NCBI GenBank assembly: GCA_020975725.1
Contig: QXJR01000029.1
Span: forward strand, 62,001-126,000
Direction of reading: 5' to 3'
Length of the DNA: 64,000 nt
From: Picocystis sp. L7
Lineage: Eukaryota; Chlorophyta; Picocystophyceae; Picocystales; Picocystaceae
The translations under genes were made by a program, and so were the position numbers. The notes under the pieces were generated by a model. The model searched no databases, was not told the DNA's origin, and saw nothing but the letters and a program-made list of their open reading frames with translations. How positions within the stretch are numbered: the first letter of the stretch is position 1; every line of letters starts with the position of its first letter. Positions 18,898 to 28,103 of the stretch are shown piece by piece.

Positions 18898-19524
18898 CTA
18901 TTTGGGATCCATGAATCCATCTCGACAACAACATGCTATCATGTATGCATTTGCGATCCCAGTGCAACTTGAAGCTTGTTGAAGGTGTGACTGTAAACAT
19001 ACTTTAGCATAGTTGTAGATGGCTGTTTTTCTATCTTTGCCCTTCAGTCCTCTCAAGCATGGGAAATTGGTTTGCCATGTTCTAGGGTGCACAACCTGCA
19101 CAGTGGCTTCACGACACACAGATGCAAAGGCTGTCTCCCAAATTCCCAAGCAGTAACCAATAGTCTTTGCTGCAACAACACCATTATTATAGACTGGGGC
19201 AGATTCAATGTGCACAATGATTTGCTCAGCCGGAATACCATTAGTGAGGGATTGTATGTCACAGATCAGCCTATTGATATCAATCTTCTTCCTTTTCTTG
19301 CTGTTTGAGACGGAAGTGAAGGTGCGTGTAGGATACACGATTGGGTCCTTTCGTGTGTGATGAAGGGCGACCGAACCTCCTTTCAGGTCCGGGTCCACAC
19401 CTACAAACAAGCAAGGTGTCATACGTTCAATCTTCTCGGGCCTACTACGTTTTGAAGGATAGGGGGAGTCGGTCAGGTGGACGCTGGACGAACCCTCAGA
19501 GACGGACACGACTTCGTGGTGCAT
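18898..19524 (-). CDS. RuvC/MOC1-like resolvase-fold protein, copy B
   Basis: Protein identical to copy A as far as I can see. It retains the GVDPD and HIESAP acidic motifs and the altered IANAYMIA ending. It lies divergent from the copy B recombinase. That the second gene is kept intact in both copies argues that it is part of the element rather than a passenger. Confidence 0.72.
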   Translation of the reverse strand: MHHEVVSVSEGSSSVHLTDSPYPSKRSRPEKIERMTPCLFVGVDPDLKGGSVALHHTRKDPIVYPTRTFTSVSNSKKRKKIDINRLICDIQSLTNGIPAEQIIVHIESAPVYNNGVVAAKTIGYCLGIWETAFASVCREATVQVVHPRTWQTNFPCLRGLKGKDRKTAIYNYAKVCLQSHLQQASSCTGIANAYMIACCCRDGFMDPK

Positions 19525-19843
19525 GTCGCTGAAGGACGATGGACCTTGCGAGGGCGGCGGTGCTGGTGAACGAGGGAAGAAGCAGGGCAACTTCAAAAGG
19601 TCGGGCTACGTTTCGTGTACGTTTTGGGAGTCGTGCCTTGAGGGGACAAGGTCCAAGAAGTCGCTTCAAGGGGCGTGTGCATGTCGCTTCGTGCACGCTC
19701 CCCAGCTAGTCAAAATGCTTCGAAACGCACATCTTTGATTGGCTAGGGAGCGTGCATCGTGGACGGGGGCGGTCAAAAAGAGAAAGGGAACAAGAGGACA
19801 CGCACGTGCTCGTGGCTGGGAAGGCGAGAGCCATCGAAGCGAC

Positions 19844-21781
19844 ATGGATGCCGGATGGCAGGCTGTCGACGCCTCATTCCGAGAAGTTGTCGATCCTTGG
19901 TTGGGTATCGTTGCCCTCTCAAAGGGCACCTTCCAAAAGTACAAGCCTTTCTGGATCCGCTTCAGCGAGTTCATTGCACGCGAAGTGCGAGGGGGCTTGC
20001 AAGCGGTAGAGTCGGAGGAGAAACTGATGCACTTGTGTGACAAATTTGTTGAAGAGGTGAAGAATGGAGGACGGAGGTACGGGAGCATGCGCACATGTTC
20101 CTCTGCTGTTAAGCACATCCCGCAAGCATATGCCAGGTTCAAAGGGAAAATTTGCAAGACTAGTAAGAGGAGCCCTGCAGTGAAGAGCATATTGAGGAAG
20201 TGTAGGAGGGAGCAAGCCGAGAGGCAGGACGATGGCACCATTGACATCGGGGGACAGTATACATCCTGCCTCACACGAGAAGAGAGGTTGGGCATAATCT
20301 CAAATCTAGATGAACGGCATTGTATGGCATTCACAGTGTGCTTCCAAAGTCTCATGAGGGGAGATACCATGAGGAAGTGTAAGTTGTCTAGACTTGCATT
20401 GGATGAATATGAGTACAGTGGGCCAGACAAGCTTCCCATTCTATACTTTCACAGCCCCACAAAGGAATCAGAAGGTCAAAGCCGTCCGCATGCTGTGGGT
20501 CGCCATGTTGATGTGTGGATGTGTGCAATGGGTGCAACCTTTCGATACCTTGTATGGAAGTACGACTTAAACGGAGATACATGGCCAGACTTCAAGACTC
20601 CTGGGCGCGTTTGGTACAAGGACAATCCGTTGTATGATGTAACCTTCGGAGGCATGACACTGGCGTTTAAACAGGTGTTCCTTTACCTTGGTATGTCCGT
20701 AGGAAAGGTGACCCATATGAGAAAGTATGGAGCGATGCATCTACAGAGGTTGCCATACACGGATGATTTGATGATTGAAAGTCTTGGGTATTGGTGCGAT
20801 GGCCGAGGTCAATTGAACTCTAACATGCAAAATTCCTATTTGGATGTCAATCCCAAAGCCGTGGCCCATGCAGCTGAACATCCCGACTCACAGATGGTGT
20901 ACCTTCCGAGACAACGTGTCACTCCATCAGACGATTTGTTGAACTTGATTTTTCCACAGTTGAAGACATCTAAAGAATTCTTGAAGAGCATTGCGAAGGA
21001 TCCACGGACAAGGGACATCACTGCAGAGAAGGTCATTGAGGTGCTGGGTTTTGCTCGAATTTGCTTTCTACAAGACGCAGCCGTGCTCATGCACAATGGG
21101 TTCAAGTGTGCAGCGTTTCACCACCCCGTCTTCAAGCACAAGTCATGGACAGCTTTCCAGAAGAAAGTGGTGAAGAAGATAAGAGAATTCAACCAGGTTG
21201 CTTCGAAGGAAATCCAAGCCAATGCTGAAAAACTACGAGTTCGCAAGCTCTTGCCACATGTGGCCCAACAACTTACATGTGTGAACAACCAGCTCTCATG
21301 CATCACGCATACTTTAAACGAGTTGAAGGATGGTACTCACGAAAGAAGAAATGTCACGGGGGTGGTCATTGAAGGCAGCTCGGTGCCCGATGGAGGAAGC
21401 AAGGACTGCCCACCTGCACCAGTCAACACCAAAGGATTCACATCCTTGCAACATTTGTGGGAGCAACTCGCAGATGCAAGCCCTTCCTCCCCTTATTGCT
21501 CTTTCATGGAAGCGGAGGCACGTGGGATAGAATGGAGGAGAGATTCTCCAACCTCGTCACGTAGGAGAAAGTTTTGGTTTAAGCTGAAGCGTCTACATGC
21601 TTGGGTCACAGGGGCTGTGGGCAAAGGGTGCTTCGCCACTGCCAAGGATGCCCTCGATTGCTTGGAGGGATGGAGAAAAAAGGAGAACATTGGTCTAGGC
21701 ACGCTCCTCATGATGGTGGAGACCCAAAAAGTGCCGTCCCCGGCCGCTCTTGCGACACGAGGGGTGCCCACCGTTGTGTAA
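19844..21781 (+). CDS. Crypton-type tyrosine recombinase, copy B
   Basis: 645 aa with the same Arg, HxxR and Tyr set as copy A. The only visible change is Thr for Ile at 20537-20539 (MGATFRYL). It is intact and in frame, so the tandem pair could supply two active recombinases. Confidence 0.82.
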   Translation: MDAGWQAVDASFREVVDPWLGIVALSKGTFQKYKPFWIRFSEFIAREVRGGLQAVESEEKLMHLCDKFVEEVKNGGRRYGSMRTCSSAVKHIPQAYARFKGKICKTSKRSPAVKSILRKCRREQAERQDDGTIDIGGQYTSCLTREERLGIISNLDERHCMAFTVCFQSLMRGDTMRKCKLSRLALDEYEYSGPDKLPILYFHSPTKESEGQSRPHAVGRHVDVWMCAMGATFRYLVWKYDLNGDTWPDFKTPGRVWYKDNPLYDVTFGGMTLAFKQVFLYLGMSVGKVTHMRKYGAMHLQRLPYTDDLMIESLGYWCDGRGQLNSNMQNSYLDVNPKAVAHAAEHPDSQMVYLPRQRVTPSDDLLNLIFPQLKTSKEFLKSIAKDPRTRDITAEKVIEVLGFARICFLQDAAVLMHNGFKCAAFHHPVFKHKSWTAFQKKVVKKIREFNQVASKEIQANAEKLRVRKLLPHVAQQLTCVNNQLSCITHTLNELKDGTHERRNVTGVVIEGSSVPDGGSKDCPPAPVNTKGFTSLQHLWEQLADASPSSPYCSFMEAEARGIEWRRDSPTSSRRRKFWFKLKRLHAWVTGAVGKGCFATAKDALDCLEGWRKKENIGLGTLLMMVETQKVPSPAALATRGVPTVV

Positions 21782-21877
21782 GCAGCCGTTCCCATCCCCC
21801 CCACCACAGAATATTCTCCCTCCCCGGTGTTCCTCCCTCGAACCCGGGCCCCGTCCCTCCGGGACACAGGAATCCCA

Positions 21878-21884
21878 CGGTTCC
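21878..21884. repeat. Crypton junction CGGTTCC, right
   Basis: Third copy of the crossover core, ending the tandem array. Its last base is shared with the CCTTT duplication of the adjoining Copia element. Confidence 0.8.
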
Positions 21885-21888
21885 CTTT
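21884..21888. repeat. Left 5-bp target duplication of the Copia element
   Basis: CCTTT, matched at 26963-26967 immediately after the right LTR. Confidence 0.85.
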
Positions 21889-22207
21889 TATTGAGAGACC
21901 TGGGTCCAGGGATCCCCCTGTGGGAGTTTCTTCTCTATTGGGAGAAGAAACTCTAGCGTGCACGCAGGCAGGGACGACGGTCCCGAACGGACCGGCTGGT
22001 GCCGGGCTCTCGATAGGTCGCACGAATGCGACCTCGGATACTTAACATGCATGAGTTAATAGTTCGATTACACGCTCAAAAGCCGCCACCAAGCACCCCC
22101 GCCATCAAGACGCTCGTCCATTGGATCCATCGGCCGAACTCTGTCGGTTCAGACCGACCCACCAGCCCAAGGGAATCCTCACTCCATTGAGGATCATCTG
22201 TTTTTTA
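21889..22207 (+). repeat. 5' LTR of the Copia element (319 bp)
   Basis: Matches 26644-26962 over its full length with one difference that I can see. It begins TATTGAGAGACC and ends TGTTTTTTA. Near identity of the LTRs implies recent insertion. Confidence 0.92.
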
Positions 22208-25200
22208 GGTAAAGAGCCTTGTAAGCTTCCCTTCCAAGAAAAGACGAAGAATCAAAGGTAATGGCTGCCCAATCCGCCATTGAAAACCTAGATAGGGACG
22301 GGGTACCAGAACTCAACCCCACAAATTGGCCATCATGGTCATTCAAGATGATGAATTGCCTTGAGATCTTGGATCTCTGGGAATATGTGGAGGAGGAACC
22401 ACACATGCTGGTGGATGAAGGTGGGAATCTCACCACCGAGAGCCAAGAATTGGCGAAAATGGTCCGAAAAGCCCGGTCCCGGATCCTCATGAGTGTGTCA
22501 AGCCGGTACCGAGGTGTCCTCAAGCATTGCACAACAGCAAAGCAAGTGTGGGACAAGTTGGAGTGCTTCTACAAGGATCGGTCACAATCCCGATTGACCC
22601 ACCTCAAGAGAGCCTTCAACAATGTCATGATGGAGCAAGGAGAGGATGTAGACAACTACATCAACCGTGTCGCCAATCTCGTTGACGAGCTCAACGAGAA
22701 CGGTGCGGAGATCAGCGAGGTCGCAACGTGCACCGCCATCGTTGCGGGCCTCCCACCCTCCTACAAACACCTCATGCATATATTGGACAATCAAACGTGT
22801 ACGTTTACGATCGAGTCCGTTCGAAACTCAATTCTCAGGTTCGATGCAACGGAAAGCCTTGGCAAGGGTCTCTCAGCAGTGACTTTGAGTGACCAAAGGC
22901 CAAAGCCCAAGAAATTCTGCAGTTTTTGCAAAAAATATGGACATGTTGTCAAAAATTGTTGGACAGCAAGGTCCATCAAGAAAAGGGAGCTACAAGAGGC
23001 CACCGCTGATCAGCAGACCACCTGCAAAGGTGACGGGGCGGTTGACGACACCGACGGTGAACATGCCCTCTCCTTCATGGCCATCGCCGTGCGCACTCCG
23101 ACCATGCAATCCAGGTTCCCTCATGTATTGGGCAAACCATTGATCCACCAGCCATCTCGCGCTTTTACAGCCTCCACAGCCCAATTGGACACGTGGATCA
23201 TCGATTGAGGAGCCTCCTTTCACATGACAGGTGACCCTGATATCTTGGAGCCAAGCTCCATTGAACACAAGTGCATCCCCGTTACTTGTGCGGAAGGTAG
23301 TGAATTGACAAGTCAATTGAGAGGAAATGCTCTGATTCATGCATCAGATGGCACTTAAGTGCGCCTCACGAATGTCTATTACATTCCTGGATTCAAGCAC
23401 AATTTGTTTTCTGTGAATGCAGCAACTTCGAATGGGGCCCAGGTCGTTTTCACCCAGGGCGCCTGCAAGATCGTGAGTGCTTCAGGGACGATCGAGGCCC
23501 CCCTGACCCGCGATCGAGTGTACGCCCTGGTGGTCACTGCCCGAAGGTGGCACGAACGCCTTGGACACCCCAGCGAACCTCGAATGAAGCTCCTTGGACT
23601 GCCCCACAAGTTGGACGGGGCATGCGAAGCTTGGATCCAGGCCAAACAGACTGCTCGCCCCTACCACCCCAGTGAATACAACCTTGAACCATTGGACCTG
23701 GTGTACATGGATCTGGTGGGGCCCATGCCTACGACCATGGCTGGACAACAATATTATTCGTCCATGTATGACGAGTCCGCAAAGGCTAGCCAAGTGTTCC
23801 TACCGCCGAACAAAAACCACACTGCAAGGGCAGTGATGGAGAGCATCAGCACATTCGAGAAGATCGCAAAGGCAGGGTGCAAAGTGAAAGCGATTCGAAC
23901 AAACTTGATTACAGAATGTATTCCAAAAGAACTGCAAATGTACTTGCAAGATAGAGGAATAGTCCATGAGACCAGTGCTGGGTACACACCGCAACAAAAT
24001 GCAGCCGAGCGACTGCACCGCACCTTGAACGACAGCCCTAGGGCCATGCTCATTCATGCCAAACTCCCTAAATAATTCTGGGTGAAGCAGTGCGTTGTGC
24101 CAACTATCTACGAAACAGAACGCCGGTCTCTTTGTCAGCCAACGGGAAGACTCCCTTGGAACTACTTACCGGTGCACCTACTCCCACCAGCCACCTACGA
24201 GTATTTGGGTGCGAGGCATGGGTGCTCATCCCTGAGGCAAAACGATCGAGCAAATTTGGAGCCAGGTCAGTACCAGGCATATTCATCGGTTACCAAAACA
24301 ATTCAACTTACCGTGTCCTGGTGGATGACAAAGTTGTCACGAGCAGGAATGTTTCCTTCGTTGAAAACAAACTTCCGGTCAGTAAGCAAACATCAGATTC
24401 GCAGCCCGAAGTTGTCGCAGATTTGCTAGCCGAACCACCGCAATTCTCCATGGAATCTGAAGGGTCTCACCATGAAAGTGAAGACCACCATTTGATCTCA
24501 AGGAGGGCAGTCCAGCCAAGCTCTGCAGGCGTGCCGCTGTCACAACGAAAATCTGACTGGCCTGCCATCGAGAATTCTGCAGCTACCACACCTGCAGCCC
24601 ACCGAAAACCAGCATCACCTGACAGCAGACACCAGTCCATGATGTCAAGAGATGAGGGAGCAACTCATGCTGGTCAAGTGACTCCCTCACCTCTTCCGAA
24701 CATGGTGTATTTCCCTGTGGCTCCAACAAATTCAGCAGCAAGTCCAGCAGCAAGTTCAGCAGCAAGTCCAGCAGCAAATCTAGCTCCAGCAACAGAAGCA
24801 CCAGCAAATCCAGCTCCAGCAAATCCAGCTCCAGCAAATCCAGCTCCAGCAAATCCAGCTCCAGCAAATCCAGCTCCAGCAAATCCAGCCATGGTAGAGG
24901 GAGAGGCACCAACAGCCATCTCCCATCCATACAACCTGTGTTCACGCGGAAATAAAGCCTTGGAAGCGGCAGCAACGCGTCAGTGGGAGATCAGCAACGA
25001 TTTCTCAGGCTACGCTCGCGCCATGGCTCGCCCAGACGCCGACCTATGGAAGGAGGCCATCACCGACGAACTCACCTCGTTGGCCAAGAACGGCACTTGG
25101 CGTCTCGTTCCACTTCCTCCTGGTCGCACCCCCTTGACCACCACGTGGGTGTTCAAGGTGAAGACCGACGGCGACGGTGAGGTGGAGCGCTACAAAGCCC

Positions 25201-26643
25201 GCCTGTGCGTGCGTGGCTTCGAGCAACGTGCAAGAGTGGATTTCCACGAGGTGTTTGCCCCCACCTCGGGCAAAGTGGCCCAAAGGGCCTTTCTCACCTA
25301 TGCAGCCCTGGTTAACTACGAGGTTCAGCAAGTCGATATTAAGACTGCTTTCCTCAACGCTAAACTGAATGAAGATATCTATGTGCAGATTCCAGAAGAA
25401 TTGAAGGGGAGCATGAAAACAACAGGTGAAGAGGAGCAAGAAGTGAAGCTGGAAAAATCCCTTTATGGGCTGAAACAAGCTCCCAGAATGTGGCACCACC
25501 ACTTGACTCAGACACTCAAGTCTGAACTTGGGTTTGTATGCAATCCTGTGGATGAAAACATCCTGAAATGCATACATCAAGACACTGGAAAAGAATGCCT
25601 CATTCTGATCTATGTGGATGACCTGCTGATTGCAGCAGAAGATCTCAATACAACATAGATGGTGATTGAGTCCATTTGCAGAAAATACGATGCCCGGGAC
25701 CTCGGACCGGCATCGTTCTTTTGTGGAATGGTCATCCAGAGAAACAGAGAAAAGAGGTTAATATACCTCTCTGAACAAGAAAAGGTAAAAAATTTGATCC
25801 ATCAGTTTAATATGGACAGCTCCAGGACAAGGAAGACTCCCCTGGACTTTACCTTGACCAAAGGGGAAGAGGAGGAATCATGCCAGACTAAACCCTACCA
25901 GGTTTTAGTGGGCACTCTGCTGTATCTGTCCACTACTACACGCCCAGACCTGTGCCAAGCAGCCTCACAACTCTCCAGGTTCATGACTGACCCCAAAAAC
26001 AGCCATTGGGAAGCAGCCAAGAATGTACTGAAGTACCTAAAGGAGACAGTTAACTATGGACTGTGCCTGGGGAACAGGATCGATGTCTTGCAGAAAGAAC
26101 TCGATCAAGATATCGATATCTTTACACTTACTAGCTACTGTGATGCAGATTATGCCACAGACAAAGTGACCAGGAAATCGAAAACAGGATATGTATTCCT
26201 GCTCAGTGGGATCCTTATTTCATGGCAAAGCAAACTCCAAGCAACTTTGTCAACCTCCACTGCAGAGGCTGAATATCAAGCGGCATCGAGTGCCGTCAAG
26301 GAGGGACTTTGGCTCAAGAACCTGCTGACTGACTTAACTTCTGGTGCAGTTAAGCAATAGATCAAAATGTTTTGTGACAACCAAGCCTGTATCAAGATTG
26401 CACAGAGCTCATGGTCCATGGTCAGGACCAAGCACATTGATGTGGCACACCACTTTGTCCGGGAGCGAGTGCTCTTTATGGAAGTGAACTTCCAGTATTG
26501 TGACACATCCAAAATGCTTGATGATTTTCTGACGAAACCCAGTAAAGTCCAGCCTTTCTGGAAGTGCATCACAGGGATTGGAGTCATGAGCTCTCCAGGT
26601 TGGTGCACCTCTGTGCAGCCCACAGAATGACCCTGAGTGGGAG

Positions 26644-26962
26644 TATTGAGAGACCTGGGTCCAGGGATCCCCCTGTGGGAGTTTCTTCTCTATTGGGAGA
26701 AGAAACTCTAGCGTGCACGCAGGCAGGGACGACGGTCCCGAACGGACCGGCTGGTGCCGGGCTCTCGATAGGTCGCACGAATGCGACCTCGGATACGTAA
26801 CATGCATGAGTTAATAGTTCGATTACACGCTCAAAAGCCGCCACCAAGCACCCCCGCCATCAAGACGCTCGTCCATTGGATCCATCGGCCGAACTCTGTC
26901 GGTTCAGACCGACCCACCAGCCCAAGGGAATCCTCACTCCATTGAGGATCATCTGTTTTTTA
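26644..26962 (+). repeat. 3' LTR of the Copia element (319 bp)
   Basis: Partner of 21889-22207, preceded by a purine-rich GAGTGGGAG tract of polypurine-tract type. Confidence 0.92.
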
Positions 26963-26967
26963 CCTTT
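26963..26967. repeat. Right 5-bp target duplication of the Copia element
   Basis: CCTTT, matching 21884-21888. Confidence 0.85.
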
Positions 26968-27143
26968 CTCTCCCTTCTACCCTTTCCGTTCTATCCTTTC
27001 CCTTATCTTCCCTTTCTGTTCCCTTTCCCTCCTCTTTCTGTTCCCTTTCTGTCGTTCCCATTTCCCCAACTGACAGATGGGTCCAAACCGGCAGAGACGG
27101 ACCCAGACCGACAGGAACGCGCGTGTGTGTGCGCGCATGTGCG
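26968..27143 (+). promoter_or_regulatory. Pyrimidine-rich upstream region of the CUE-protein gene
   Basis: Up to about 27067 the plus strand is almost pure C/T, with repeated CCCTTTC and TTCCCTTT blocks. The start codon of the next gene follows. No TATA box is visible. The three mobile insertions interrupt the upstream continuation of this tract. Confidence 0.5.
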
Positions 27144-27869
27144 ATGGCGAGCGCTGCTTTGGGTCTGGACGACGCGAAGCGGGCCTTGAAGGGCGTGTTT
27201 CCCGATGCAGAAGAGGAGGAGGTGATGGAAGCCTTGCGTAGGAGCGGTGGGAGGCTGGAAGACGCGGTGGACGACCTCCTGGTCCAACGGAAGGCGCGTC
27301 CTGGAGAAACGAAGCGGACGTCGCCCACGAACGAAGCGCACGCGCGCGTCGCGGACGAAAAAGATCGCGTCCCCTCCGATCCGCTTCCGCACGAAGGAGA
27401 TTCCCATCAAGTGGAAGAAGACGAAGCGTACGCCCTGCGATTGCAACAGCAGCTGTATCGGGAAGGGATGCGGAGCCGTGGCTCGGAAATCGACCTGTAC
27501 GACGTCGAAGACGACGCGATGGATGCGAGATACGAAGCGCATTGGCAGACAGGAGAATACCACGATCCCTTCCAAGCGGTGCGTGACGGACTGTCCCAAG
27601 TGGGCAGTGCGATCGGAAGTGGATTGGCGTACCTGTACCAGAGCTTTGCAGGGGAAGGACCACCACCGATGGGAGAGGATGAAGAACCGGAGGTGGATGG
27701 AGAAGGAACGGAAGACTGGGAAGACGAAGACGAACAAGAAGTAGTGGAAGATCAAGTGATCCACAGCACCACCACCCAACATCCCAGGGAACTGAGGAAG
27801 AGACACGTCGACACACACCGAGAAGAAGGACCGTCCTGGGAATCCAACGCCAAGAAAAAAGGAGACTGA
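27144..27869 (+). CDS. CUE-domain (ubiquitin-binding) protein
   Basis: 241 aa from MASAALGLDD; the frame stays open seven codons upstream to 27123. Residues about 7-45 (AKRALKGVFPDAEEEEVMEALRRSGGRLEDAVDDLL) fit a CUE domain: the FP pair and the conserved LE..VDdLL end mark the three-helix ubiquitin-binding fold. The rest is acidic and low complexity, with a short conserved-looking DAMDARYEAHWQTGEY motif and an alternating acidic tail ending in a Lys-rich AKKKGD. It has no signal peptide or membrane span, so it is probably a cytosolic ubiquitin adaptor. No intron is evident. The partner process cannot be named from sequence. Confidence 0.78.
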   Translation: MASAALGLDDAKRALKGVFPDAEEEEVMEALRRSGGRLEDAVDDLLVQRKARPGETKRTSPTNEAHARVADEKDRVPSDPLPHEGDSHQVEEDEAYALRLQQQLYREGMRSRGSEIDLYDVEDDAMDARYEAHWQTGEYHDPFQAVRDGLSQVGSAIGSGLAYLYQSFAGEGPPPMGEDEEPEVDGEGTEDWEDEDEQEVVEDQVIHSTTTQHPRELRKRHVDTHREEGPSWESNAKKKGD

Positions 27870-27987
27870 TGCTTGCACGAGTGCGGCACGAAAACAAACG
27901 CATACGCCCCATCCATCGAAACAACCCGGCGATCAGACATCCGTACAAACCTTGCCGCCGGAACAGACAACAAAGAAAAATTGGCTC

Positions 27988-27993
27988 AATAAA
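27988..27993 (+). terminator. AATAAA polyadenylation signal candidate
   Basis: Canonical hexamer about 120 bp after the CUE-protein stop and before the converging UTP10 stop. Likely the 3' end of the CUE transcript. Confidence 0.45.
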
Positions 27994-28103
27994 AAGTGGC
28001 AGCACGGAAACACTGCATGCGGTGCTCCCTCCCGGAGGCCGCGCCAAGAGTTCCGTCGCGACCGGCTCGGTTCGTGGCGTGCCGGCCATCCCCGGCGAAT
28101 CTT

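Larger units (their letters stand above)
17960..21878 (+). mobile_element. Crypton-like tyrosine-recombinase transposon, copy B
   Basis: Second 3919-bp unit in direct tandem with copy A, offset by exactly 3919 bp in every gene and repeat. Its right border, CCCAC|GGTTCC, is followed by CTTT and then the Copia LTR. Tandem insertion at a shared 7-bp core is expected when a circular element integrates next to a resident copy. Confidence 0.85.
21889..26962 (+). mobile_element. Ty1/Copia LTR retrotransposon, young but broken
   Basis: A 5,074-bp element with 319-bp LTRs and a CCTTT target duplication. The parts lie in Copia order: a gag region with a CCHC zinc knuckle (about 22260-23200), protease and integrase with an HHCC-like start (about 23200-24400), a Pro/Ala-rich minisatellite linker (about 24725-24895), reverse transcriptase (about 24980-25900) and RNase H (about 26000-26600). 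Integrase before reverse transcriptase places it in Copia rather than Gypsy. The coding region is broken, with roughly five interruptions, although the LTRs are almost identical. It sits about 180 bp upstream of the CUE-protein start. Confidence 0.93.

Noticed and set aside
14041-21878. Tandem Crypton copies as an assembly duplication
   Set aside because: A base difference between the copies and an extra CGGTTCC at the third junction favour a real tandem, though long reads would settle it.
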